Positions 12,901 through 22,367 are shown, numbered from the stretch's first letter. The stretch is 64,000 bases of DNA from Lanius collurio (GCA_020086605.1 JACBWW010000051.1:2237810-2301809); one strand, 5' to 3'. Numbers and translations: made by a program. The notes: a model not told the origin generated them from the sequence alone.

Positions 12901-15900
12901 TGAAACTAGGAATTTTCAGATCTGATGTGAGTGTCCTCCAGAGAAGGTAAATGCTAGTTTTAGAGTAATAGCCAAATACAACTTGAATCAAATCAGAAAA
13001 AGCATTAGTTTTACTGAAGTCTTCAAATGATTGCTTGATGTTAATAACTGAATGAGTTTCCTGCCCATAATCCAGGTTATGTAATGTATTGAAGATTTTC
13101 TGAGTTTTCCAAATGTGTTATTTGTTACTACTGTTTATCCTCAGATTCATATCCAGTGTGGGCTGCAGCAAATCAGCCAATTAGTAGTGGTAGGTGGGGA
13201 GGTGTCTCGGGGATTAAGACACTCAGACATCTACTTGTTAATCATACAAATAAATAAGGAAAGGCAGTTGCCATGATCTGTGGTTACCTAGATACCAGAC
13301 ACTGTGACTCAGAAGCTTTTGATCTTTTCTCACGCCATAGAAGTTTTTCTTCTGAGTCTGAAAATATCTACTTTTCACTTTAATTTCACTTTTATCAATA
13401 ATATTTTATTGAATGGGTTTTTTTCTGATAAGAATTACAGAAAATAATAACTTATAATATTTGTGCATAATATATGAACACTCTAGTCATTATAAAATCC
13501 TTTTTTTTCTTCTTTTGAGAATTTCCCAGGTCTTCTGTTATTTTCTTAATCCCTGCTTGAAATGGGATTTTTGTCCAATAAGAATAAACTGAAGTAAAAC
13601 CTATATGTGTATTTGTACAACACCACAATGTTAATCTTTTAGTTCATTCCATTAAGATCTAGCAAGAAGCTGTCATTATTGCATACGCAGAATAAGCAGA
13701 AAAATGTGAGGCAAACTTCAAAGACACAGCCATGTTTTCTACTGTAACTTTCTTCTCACTTACTGTAAGGAATACAAGAATTAGTGATGTAGTAGTATAA
13801 GAGGGAGCAAAGATTGCAAAAATCTGCTGCAAGATAATAAATACTGAAATTAATATGGTTTATGTACCTTGAATTAGGTTGCCTTCTAAAATGACATGTC
13901 ATTTTTCTCTTAAAAATTTAAGTCAATTTTTAGCTCCTTGTCCCAAAATTTATTATTATATCACATAGATCTATTTATATACAAATATTAAGGAAAAAAT
14001 CATGGCTGAGTTACATAGTGTTTTATCATCTTATCTGTAGCTGCTGAGTTGAACAAGAATTTCCTTTTCTGAGCTACCCTGTTAAAATTTGTTTTATTTG
14101 TTTTGATATCCTGTATGGCTGAAACTTTTAGACCCAGTCACTGCCCTGATTGGGGTTTTGGATGTCATCACAAAGTGTTATAGCATTGCAAATCCTCCTA
14201 TTTTATAGATTTATCTCTTTATATAATTGTTCGATTATGGTTCTTTGCGCTGCTACTTCCATTATGGCAGCCCAGGAGACCACGGACAGCAACAATTAAA
14301 CCAGTGACAACAGGAATTGTCTCCATCAATATCAAAGCTAACAGGAATTTCTTCTTCTAGTTTTTGAGATATTTTGTATGAGGTTTACCTCCTCCACAGG
14401 GAAAAATAAAAGAATAGTGTGAAAAAGGAAGCAATTGCAGCATAGTTAAACTGATTTATGTGTTAGGAAGAAACTGCATTTCAAATGTGAGATAGCTTTA
14501 AAAATAACATGGTGAAGGTAACTGGAGAGACTCTTGAAGTAATTGTCTCTGAAAGCTCCAGCAATTAAGTACTTCTGGATCAAAATACTGTTTGCAAAAT
14601 ATTACTAAATTACCTCTATGAACCACAATATTCCAAACTTAAGTACAGTGAACTGTGTATACATTAATTTGAGTAAACATTATTTGGTCATTCAAATTAA
14701 CTAGGAGAAGAAACCTTTTCTCTCCTTTGATTGAGTAGGATTTCCAGTTACCACTTTTAAGATAGTCAAACATTCTGAAAAGGTGCATCTTGTGGGGAGG
14801 TTGGCACTTCTCAACCAGCTTAGTTGAGAGTCTTTTATGTTACATTCCAGAGAAGTATTTCAAAAGTTGCTGATTGTGCATTTTAGCTCATTTCACAATA
14901 TTTCAATTTGAGGACTGTAATTGCATTATTTGTCTACTGTGGGGAAAAATGCAGTATACTCCAGTGAACTTCTATTTGTTGGTTGGGATGGTTGGTGATC
15001 TCTTTTATCAGTTTACTGCAATATTACAGGCTTCTTTACAAAACACTTCCCTTGCTCTGTTATTCTCAGCACTCTTTAAGAAAATCTTGAAATTCTGAGG
15101 GAAATGTTAGGGAAGATCCAAAATAGGGCTCAAACAGTCCCTTAATTGTTATAAGTGTCAGGTAATAGTGCCTTGTAAAATTCTACCTGCGGACGTGTGC
15201 CAAACATCATTTAGTTGTTAATTGCAGAGCATTCATGTCAAACTGTTCTTCATATTTCAAACTTTAATTTCTTTTGGCATCTGATTTGACATCTGATTTA
15301 TTGTCAGTTGCTCTCTGTGGTGTGTGTGTACTCTGCTATGTGATGACTGTGTTAACTGTGTTAAGTTAGACCTGTTAACTTTAGCCCTAAGCTTGCCTGT
15401 ACTGTGTCATCTTTCAATCTTTTTTATTTGGAGAACAGAGTATTTACAGAAATCTATGACTAATCTTGCCAATTTGAAAAACCCATAATCTTTAGACTAC
15501 TACTTTCCTTCCAGGCTTGTATTTAGTTTCTGGAAAGCCAGTATGCTGGAGGAGTGGATAGCAATGGGGCTGGTTGTCTGTGGTGTTCACTGGCCTTATT
15601 CACTCCAGCACTGTTCTAAAAAGTACAGGCACTCTCTATGTTCAAAATTGTCAAGTAAATGTGAAAGCATCAAACAGTGAAATTACAGAATAAACATCCC
15701 AGCTATGTAGCTTTTCATACAGAATTGAGATTGGGGAAAAGAGGTTTGTACTTCATGAAGTACATTTCATAAGAAAGTCATGATCTTTTACACTCTGCTG
15801 GGAGGTACAAAATTATGCCTAAATTATGGATAGAAAGTCTGGACCAAATGGAATGCACTGGGAAATGTTTGCAGACATTAACAATTTCATATTATTTAGT

Positions 15901-18764
15901 GTGAGCTGAGAAATACTCCATAATTACTGACAGGTGGCCTAGAATAGGACAATGAAATTTCCTGTGTAATTGTAGATTGATGATATATTATGTATATTCA
16001 GTATGATTTTAAAATCAAGTCATCATGTAATTATACATAAAGAGACTTAACAAGATACCTGTTATTTCTTCAGGATCCATTACAGTCCATCAGACAAAAT
16101 ATCAGTTCTGTTTTTTAAACTATGTATTATAATATAAGGATTTTTAAAATGAGGGTTGTTTACCCAATGGACTGTGAAAATTTTTTTTAGAGTCACTGTA
16201 AATAGATGTTTTGCTCCTAGGTAGGGAATTCTGAGATAGTATTTGGGTGTTGCAATGAGTTGTTTCTGTGTAACAAAAATGCAGTGTCTTTGAGGTTGGG
16301 AAGGTTCAGTTAATGGAGGATTTATCTTGATTTTTATCAATAAGTTAAAATACAGAACACCTGCAGCCATCTGCATGTGAAAAAATTCATTAAATGCAGT
16401 GAAATGAGTCATTCTGAAAGCTGAGTGGGCCCAGTAAAGTCCAACAAAAGATCAGGAAGATGATCAAAACAAACCCGAAGTGAAAAACTCTTGCAAGTGT
16501 TTGCAGCAAATCTAGAAATAAGTGACGAAAGATTGATGTCAAAGTCACAGAACATGATATTACTGGATATGGCATCCCCTTTTACATGTGGTAATTTTAT
16601 TCGTTGAGTGATTTGGAAAAGACTATGTTTTAACTTTAATGAGTCTCTATGAAGTTGAAATTACTTGCCAGCACATTCATGCGTTTCAGTTGTTTTTTAC
16701 ACTGCATTTTACATGAGGGGAAATTGCAAGTAGTAAATGTCAAGGATTCACTCGGGGCATTACAATTTCAGAGGCATGAAGCTAATACATATTTGTCTCA
16801 TTACTGTCACCAGATTGAAGTTAGTCCATGGATAGCAAGAGCTCATAACTCATAGGAGACATCGTTACAAATGACCTGTGGGAGGTCACAGATATCACAA
16901 CTTCCTAAATTCACATTACAAACGTGTTGTTAATAAGAAATGAGGTACATGTTGTTCATCATCTTTGACAAAGCCAGTTTTCACTGAAAAAGAGGTGGAG
17001 GGATTTTTTACTTTTCAGTCTCAATTGATCATATTGGTATAGATGATAATATATGGGAGAAGGAAGGCAATGCCATCCTTTCAGTTACTTACTGAAGTCA
17101 TCTGTGATCTTGCTGTATTAATGCAATTGATACACTGTTCTATCTAATTGGCCCGCTGATATTTTTCTTAAGCATCAGTATAGTGCTGAAGGGCAATGAG
17201 TACTGTATGGAGGCTTTTAAATATGATTGGTATGTATGTTTTATCTTCTTCCCTGGCTCCAAAACCACTGTAGAGCTCACTGTAGCAATTCACAGTGGGT
17301 CCATCTCAGCAACACAGTGTGTTGCTCTTCTCTTAGCTTAATCAAGGTAGCACAGAGAGACTGAAGAGCATTCTTAAGGCACAGTTCTGTGTCTGAAATG
17401 AGCTGGGTGTAACTTTAACTGAGTTTGTCCAGTGTTTCACATAGTTGGCAACTGAAGCTAAGTGCTTTGCTTGTTTAGAATAGTCAATAAGGTGTAGGCC
17501 AGTATAACCTGGCTATATCTGCTTCACCTATTAAGACTGTGTGGGTTTAGGATGTATTTTTGATTATGATGGAGGAATCTGTGCTCTAGAGTAAACATCC
17601 TCAAGCAGGTGGTTAAGTTGCTGTTTAATGTGTACATCTGCACACTGGAACTGCTTGCCTGCCTCTCGAATGGGGAGAGCTACAGTAAATGTATTAAATC
17701 ATTTGTCTGACAACTGCATTGTCTTTCTCTGTAATTCTAGGTGCAATTTCAGGTGTCAGCTTTGATTCATAAAGCCACACATGGTTTGATTCATAAAGCC
17801 ATAGAGGAGGGTCTGATAGACAGCCTCTCTTCCTATTTGTAAGAAAGGTGTGACACTGGGTATTGATTCATCTCTTCAGTCACTTGGTGCACAAAGGACT
17901 GCAAATGATAGAAGAGCTGTTTGGTGGGAGGGTGTCTAAGTTGCAAATATGAATAAATACTATTCACTGTCAGGTATCAAACAGGTGTTTTAAGTCCTTA
18001 GTTTTAAATTAATTATTTTTCTGTTTGTCTGACTAAAGTGAATCTCAGCAGTTCAAAGAATTGCAGAGGTTACTAAATGAGGAACTGTTGAGGACTGAAG
18101 AATATTTTCTGTACTTTTTCAGCAGAATGTTTTTGCCTCTCTGATAATATACTCCAAAAGCATGTGTTCAATGTCAGGTGTTTATATGAGCAGCAACAAT
18201 TATTAGAAATATTTGAGAGTGAAGTTTGTATCTCTTTAAAGCAACTGTTAAAAACAAAATCCTGGAGAAACTTCATTGCATGTGCAAAGATTTGCTCCAG
18301 ATATGGAAATGAAATACTTGAATTGGCATTTCTGTTTGCTTACCAAGTTTTCAGTAAATGAAGAAAAAGTAGAAGGAGTGTAGAAAAAAGCATTACTGAC
18401 AATTGGCAAGTAGTTTGAGTGAGGAAAAAACTGTGGAAAACTAAGAATATATGCTTTATGAGTACTAACTGGTTTCTGAGATTGTAGGTTGTGGAGTTAT
18501 GCAAAAAGATTAGTTTCCTTAAAATGGGATTTTTAGGTTGTTTTATATACCTGAAATTGTAATTCTTGAAAACAGGAAGTCTTAGGTGATTGGTGTGGGT
18601 TCTAATAACTGGGGGAGTGAAGAAAACATTCTGCTTTTCAGAAGGCCAAGGAGGAGGATCTGGGGAGGCACTGGCCACCTGCAGGACGGAGCAGCCACCA
18701 GTCTCTGGAGGCCCAATTGTCCTGATCAGCCTGGTAGATCTCTGAGGCTGCTTGTACTCATGAG
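6959..18764. other. AT-rich non-coding stretch
   Basis: About 11.8 kb without a supportable gene. Open frames are under about 160 codons, unordered on both strands and free of recognisable domains. A faint match to the tail of a MIR-type SINE lies at about 12000-12170. A 24-bp direct duplication lies at 17761-17801. I see nothing else of note. Confidence 0.55.
17761..17801. repeat. Short direct duplication
   Basis: A 24-bp unit starting tttgattcataaagcca is followed at once by a second copy (17785 on) that keeps the first 17 bases exactly. It is a small slippage-type tandem duplication. Confidence 0.85.
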
Positions 18765-19345
18765 GTTTTCTGACTGTGCCAAGACTTTTGACAAGGTGTA
18801 TCCTCATAGCCAAGATGGTTAGGTATGGTTTGGGTTAAGGACTTGTAGGTATGTAAAAAATTTGCAGGACTTGCGGGTACAGAGTCGGCAGCTGGTTGGT
18901 AGCAGCAGCCTCTTGCCATAGTAGGGCCGTGCTGAAAAAATCTTTATTAACAGCTTGACTGCTGGGAATGAACAGAGTGCTCTGCTAGTTTGAGTGAGAC
19001 TAAATCCAGGGTAATGGTTTCTCTACCAAGCAATGCTGCTAAGCTGGAGACAAAAGGAGCTTTGCAGGAAAAGAGCTGTGCAGTGTCCTGGTGCACAGGG
19101 CACTGAGCATGACTCAGCAGTCTGCCTTTGTGGCAAAGAAGGTGTGCTGGGCTGTATTAACATGGAGTGTAAACAGCAGGGCTGGGAAAGAGTCCTGTGA
19201 GCACATCCGGGGTCCCCAGGAATCCAGTGTGGGCTTCCCCAGTACAAGAAAGAAATGAGTGTAGTGCTGGAAGTCTGGCAGAGGCCTGAGAACCACTTGG
19301 ATGTGGCTGGAGAAATCACTTATTAGGAAAGGCTGTGCATTGAGT
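18765..19345 (+). mobile_element. CR1 LINE fragment (ORF2, internally deleted)
   Basis: Two blocks read like the second open frame of avian CR1 LINEs. At 18765-18835 there is a remnant of the reverse-transcriptase segment encoding the AFD-type motif, with wording like 'acttttgacaaggtg ... cctcatagccaagatgg'. At about 19060-19345 there is the more 3' ORF2 region, including 'catgactcagcagtctgcc', 'gcaaagaagg', 'ctgggctgtattaac' and 'ccccagtacaagaaag'. The span between them is far shorter than in an intact CR1, so internal deletions are likely. No intact frame survives. The family call comes from recognising the consensus wording and has not been checked with a repeat library. Confidence 0.72.
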
Positions 19346-19382
19346 CCATTGATTTGCAGAAATGTGGGAGGAGCGGTCTTGC

Positions 19383-19520
19383 TCAAAACCCCCAAACAAA
19401 CAATGAAAACCCAATTCAACCAAAAAACCAAAACCTCACAGAAATAAAAAACCTAGAACCAACACCCCCACAATTAAACAAACAAGAAAAAAATCACACG
19501 AAAATGCCTCCAAAACAAAA
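19383..19520. repeat. A/C-rich, G-poor low-complexity tract
   Basis: About 140 bp made almost wholly of A and C, with units such as caaaca, aaccaaaa and ccccaaac. G is very rare. It lies just downstream of the CR1 fragment. The 72-aa open frame across it (Asn/Pro/Lys/Gln-rich) reflects composition only. Confidence 0.85.
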
Positions 19521-20125
19521 TATGCTCTGCTCTCCTCCCCAAGCATTTCTAAAGCCTCAGTCTCAAGAATAAAAACTTGGAATACTTCCAGAGGAAAGTA
19601 TGTCCATTACAAAAGTTTCTAATGTAATTTGGGTCTTTTTAAACGAGAGCAGTTCTTTCCTTACAGATGGGAAAGGCGACCTTTAAAATAAGCTTTATTG
19701 CTGTGATAACATATTGTATCGCTTTGCGCTTACATTGCAGTCAGGGGATTTTATAGAATATAACATTCTTTAGTCACTTCATCTCTGTGAATTAGCTAGC
19801 TTTTGAAATTAAGTCTGTACTAATCTGATGGGTAATTCTTCCAGATTTAAGTGTCTTGATTCAGAATTTTTTTATATGTTGGATGATATGGTTTCAATTG
19901 TGGGTTACTTTTTTTTTCCAGATAAGGAAATAGGGGTTCTTGACTGTGCCTAATGACTTAACCATTTTGTGCAAAGAAAAAGTTGACATTTATGCAAACA
20001 TACGAACTGCAAGAATGAAGTCCATGTACCTTAAAAAACAAAACAAACCCACCTTGTAGGTTTTGTAGAGTCTCAGAGCTCACAGAAAATACAAAGATAA
20101 ATGGCCTAACACCCTGGAAAAACAG
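19521..20125. other. Non-coding stretch before the LTR element
   Basis: AT-rich sequence with no recognisable gene or repeat. It forms the host flank at the 3' end of the minus-strand LTR element. Confidence 0.5.
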
Positions 20126-20131
20126 CAAAAC
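20126..20131. repeat. Target-site duplication, left copy
   Basis: The hexamer caaaac directly abuts the left LTR. Its partner at 22362-22367 is gaaaac (5 of 6 match). Confidence 0.7.
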
Positions 20132-20417
20132 TGTTGTAATGAGGAATCTTTACAACGTGTATAAGACAGCGATGAATGCTGGAAGGAAACATGAAGTGAT
20201 ATCTGACGGACGTTCAGAGCTGTTTATTCCCCCAGCCCACACGGCTGCAGCTCCCAGGCAGACTCCTCAGCCACGGCACCCCGAGCCCTTCCCGGGCACA
20301 CAAACCAACCAATCAGGAGCAGGGATGGGGCACACGTGACCTGGGAGCAGGGGCAGGGGCAACCCGTGCATGCACGGCCCCCCTTCCCCTCAGGGCTTTG
20401 GGCGAGGTATCCCAACA
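20132..20417 (-). repeat. 3' LTR of the Y-box-carrying element
   Basis: This 286-bp LTR begins TGTTGGGATACC and ends CATTACAACA on the minus strand, giving the inverted ends TGTTG...CAACA. An AATAAA lies on the minus strand at 20228-20223 and is a likely polyadenylation signal. An inverted CCAAT box (plus strand ccaaccaatcagg, about 20308) and an E-box CACGTG (about 20334) could be promoter elements. There is no obvious TATA box. It aligns along its whole length to 22084-22361. Confidence 0.85.
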
Positions 20418-20434
20418 TTTCACCCTTTGTTTTT
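20418..20434 (-). promoter_or_regulatory. Polypurine tract
   Basis: On the minus strand the 17 bases directly before the 3' LTR are purine-rich (aaaaacaaagggtgaaa). That is where the plus-strand primer for retroviral reverse transcription sits. Only the single C and T interrupt it. Confidence 0.65.
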
Positions 20435-20665
20435 CAATAAAATGAGCATTGGATAACAGCTGGATAAACAAAACAAAACAATTGCAAAAGAAAATAAGCT
20501 AAATTCTGGAGTCCCCAAGTATCCAACAGATTTTCTTTGGAGCAGCAGAAGGGAGACAGGACTCTGAGCATGCTTTATGTGGAAACTGAGTCAGGAGAGG
20601 GGTTTTTTTTTCTGTACCTGTTGGAATCTTTGAAAATGTTGGTTAATTTCTTCCCTCCCTCCTTT
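20435..20665 (-). other. 3' untranslated region of the element
   Basis: About 230 bp between the end of the Y-box-like frame and the polypurine tract. No open frame or known motif is visible on the minus strand. It may be residual host 3' UTR or element sequence. Confidence 0.4.
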
Positions 20666-21101
20666 TTATCCTCCCATTGGCATTGCAAAGGGGTTCATGG
20701 CAAACGGAATAGCTTGGTTTTGTGAGGGGAACCAGAATGGGAAATTTGGATTGGGCATATATGGGGAATAAAGGGGCATGGGATAAAAGGGAAAGGTAGG
20801 ATGGGGAAAAGGATAGGGATTATGGGTATACTGTCTAGTGTTGCTGTAATTTGGAGCATATCTACTACCCTTCACAGAACAACCCCAGGGCCTGTAACTC
20901 TGCTTGAGGGCCCTTTCTTCCTTGTACAATTTTAAATTCTACTTTTTCTCCCTCTCCTAAGCTGGAAACATGCCTTTCGGGGTCATTTTTTATAATGCTA
21001 GATTTAAGCACAAATATATCTTCTTTTGTATCATGCCTAATTATTAAACCGTAATTATTCTTTCTGTTGTACCACTTCACAGTCCCCAAAACTTTAGTCA
21101 T
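20666..21101 (-). pseudogene. Captured Y-box-binding-protein-like gene: cold-shock domain plus Pro/aromatic tail, frameshifted
   Basis: Cold-shock domains of the Y-box family bind single-stranded RNA and DNA and regulate mRNA translation and stability. Starting at the Met codon at 21101 the frame opens MTKVLGTVKWYN, continues NNYGLIIRHDTKEDIFV and then GEGEKVEFKIVQGRKG. This is a clear Y-box-type cold-shock domain of about 65-70 residues. Of the residues known to stack on nucleic acid in human YB-1, the equivalents of Trp65 and Phe85 are kept, while those of Phe74 and His87 are both Leu. After about 20900 the homology moves frame twice, near 20897 and near 20877, each fitting a one-base loss. 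As written, the domain frame ends at a TAG at 20867-20865. Beyond the shifts a third frame gives the family's post-domain motif (VKGSRYAPN) and then about 50 residues rich in Pro, Phe, Tyr, Asn and Met, ending at TAA 20668-20666. The usual basic/acidic C-terminal repeats of Y-box proteins are absent. The domain has no introns, which implies mRNA-based capture. Which host paralogue was the source cannot be told from this sequence. Confidence 0.85.
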
Positions 21102-21650
21102 GATAACCTTTTCTTCTTTCCGTGTTGCTGTGTTCTTGCTTTCACTTTCGGTTTTGCTCGCTCTCGTGCCGGGGCTGCCACTGTAGGGGTCTGAGCGCTC
21201 CCACCGCATGGTCCTGGCTTCCCTGCATGGGCTGGGGCTGTGCCGCTTCGCTTTGCCAGCTCCTCCTCTGCTTCCTCTGGCCACAGCACACACACCGCTG
21301 CCTCTGCCGGGCTCCCACGTGGCTGCCCAGGCTCGGTGCCGCCCCGCTCTGCACCGTCCCGTTAACCGGGCTGCCCCAGCAGCCCCACGCAGCTTCCCCT
21401 CGCCGGCATCGCTTGTGTGTCTCAGGGCAAACACCGCCGGGCCCGCGCTGCCGCTCTGCTCCTGGCTCCACTCCTGCCGCCGCCGTGCCTGGCTTCGCTC
21501 CCGCCGTGCCTGGCTCTGCCTCTGCCATGCCTGGCCTCACTGGCTCTCCCACACGTGGGAGCTCCCTTGCCACTGCCCGCGATGCACTGGGCACCCGCGG
21601 CTGGGCTGCGCGGTCTCTGGGGCAGTGGAGGAGCCTGTCGCAACGCGCTG
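21102..21650 (-). other. GC-rich linker with imperfect coding repeats between Gag-like and cold-shock segments
   Basis: About 550 bp of markedly GC-rich, CpG-containing sequence lies inside an AT-rich window. Around 21465-21540 a unit of about 20-24 bp (plus strand gccgtgcctggct...) repeats three times imperfectly. In the frame that continues from the Gag-like segment this reads as Ala/Pro/Gly/Glu repeats of PGTAGAKPGTA type. Two frames are open through parts of it. One continues from the Gag-like frame to a stop at 21144-21142, and the other runs from about 21434 into the cold-shock domain. It could be a proline-rich Gag spacer, the Ala/Pro-rich N-terminus and 5' UTR of the captured Y-box mRNA, or both. 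The sequence alone does not settle this. Confidence 0.55.
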
Positions 21651-22014
21651 TGCTTGACCACGTGTTTACCACTAGAACAGGAGTGGGACACAGTCGATAT
21701 TGCTCAACAGTCTCTATAATTAGGTAATATTCATGAAAATAGTCTTGCATCAGCATATGTTTTGATTCAGAAATTTACTGTGTCCAAACATTCTCCCAAA
21801 AGTCTTTGGTAAGTATTAAATCCCGAGAAACGTAGAAGAAGTCTTTAAACAACCATGCTGGGAAGTATCTTAGTTCTTTTTGAGCTTGAATTAAGCTAAA
21901 ATCTACATACTGCTCTTTAAGAACCTTTTCAAGTTTAAAGTAAAAGTCTCTTTGTGGCTTGGACAACCACGTGTCTGTCCACGCTTCCTCCATGGGGATG
22001 GAACAGCAAAACAA
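21651..22014 (-). pseudogene. Gag/matrix-like N-terminal open frame (broken by one stop)
   Basis: A minus-strand frame begins at 22014, with a well-placed ATG at 21993 (context cccATGg) about 90 bases after the 5' LTR. It encodes a charged and aromatic segment that looks helical, including LSKPQRDFYFKLEKVLKEQ and FPAWLFKDFF. A single TAA at 21777-21775 interrupts it. The same frame stays open afterwards (ISESKHMLMQDYFHEYYLI...) into the GC-rich linker. Position right after the leader and length fit the matrix part of an ERV-K-like Gag, but I cannot assign it by a diagnostic motif. There is no N-terminal Met-Gly for myristoylation, and no capsid major-homology region or zinc knuckle follows. 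The Gag label is an inference from position and character. Confidence 0.45.
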
Positions 22015-22065
22015 AGCGAGAAGAGAAATTCAGAGTTTACTCACAAATCCAGGGATCGATATTTC

Positions 22066-22083
22066 CCCAGCATCTCTGCTATC
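22066..22083 (-). promoter_or_regulatory. Possible primer-binding site (initiator-Met tRNA-like)
   Basis: Immediately after the 5' LTR the minus strand reads gaTAGCAGAGATGctg. Eight bases, TAGCAGAG, followed by ATG, match the complement of the 3' end of initiator methionine tRNA (tggTAGCAGAGGATGG). The first bases are altered, as expected for an old copy. The match is short, and other primers are not excluded. Confidence 0.4.
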
Positions 22084-22361
22084 TGTTGTAATGAGGAAAC
22101 TTTACCACGTGTATAAAACAGCGATGAATGTTGGAAGGAAATAAGAAGTGAAATTCTTTTAGATGTTCAGAGATGTTTGTTTTCCCCCAGCCACATGGTT
22201 GGCATCCCGAGGCAGACATCACGGCACCCCAAGCTCTTCCTGGGCACACAAACCAACCAGTCAGGAACAGCTATGGGGCACACGGGACATGGGAGCAGGG
22301 GCAACCTGTGCATCCCGGGCTCCCCCCTTCCCCCCAGGACTTTGGGCGAGGTATCCGAAGA
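22084..22361 (-). repeat. 5' LTR of the Y-box-carrying element
   Basis: This 278-bp sequence aligns along its length to 20132-20417. Shared blocks include atgaggaa, gcgatgaatg, gggcacacaaaccaacca and tttgggcgaggtatcc. Differences are many, including a changed outer end (cgaaga in place of caaca-type) and loss of the AATAAA. It has decayed more than the 3' LTR at the polyadenylation signal. The 6-bp flank gaaaac follows at 22362. Confidence 0.83.
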
Positions 22362-22367
22362 GAAAAC
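22362..22367. repeat. Target-site duplication, right copy
   Basis: The hexamer gaaaac abuts the outer end of the 5' LTR and pairs with caaaac at 20126-20131. Confidence 0.7.

Larger units (their letters stand above)
20126..22367 (-). mobile_element. Non-autonomous LTR retroelement carrying a captured Y-box (cold-shock) gene
   Basis: A compact element of about 2.2 kb reads on the minus strand. It has two LTRs (22084-22361 at the 5' end, 20132-20417 at the 3' end), 6-bp flanks caaaac (20126-20131) and gaaaac (22362-22367) differing at one base, and an interior of about 1.7 kb. The interior order on the minus strand is possible primer-binding site, short leader, Gag/matrix-like frame, GC-rich linker, cold-shock domain, aromatic/proline tail, polypurine tract. 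No protease, reverse transcriptase, integrase or envelope is visible, so it must have moved in trans. The 6-bp duplication suits alpha- or beta-type (ERV-K-like) retroviral integrase. The LTRs differ at dozens of positions by eye, so the insertion is old. All recognisable parts share the minus-strand orientation, which argues that the host-derived segment was mobilised inside the element and did not land there by chance. Confidence 0.82.

Noticed and set aside
18340..18813. 157-aa minus-strand frame
   Set aside because: Residue order looks random, it overlaps the antisense of a CR1 piece, and no motif or start context supports it.
21122..21727. Plus-strand 201-aa, 149-aa and 100-aa Leu/Cys/Pro-rich frames
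   Set aside because: They are antisense shadows of the GC-rich linker in a minus-strand element. Composition and orientation do not support a gene.
21651..22014. Assigning the Gag-like frame to a named retrovirus genus
   Set aside because: There is no diagnostic motif such as a major-homology region, zinc knuckle or myristoylation site. Only position and the 6-bp duplication point to an ERV-K-like lineage.
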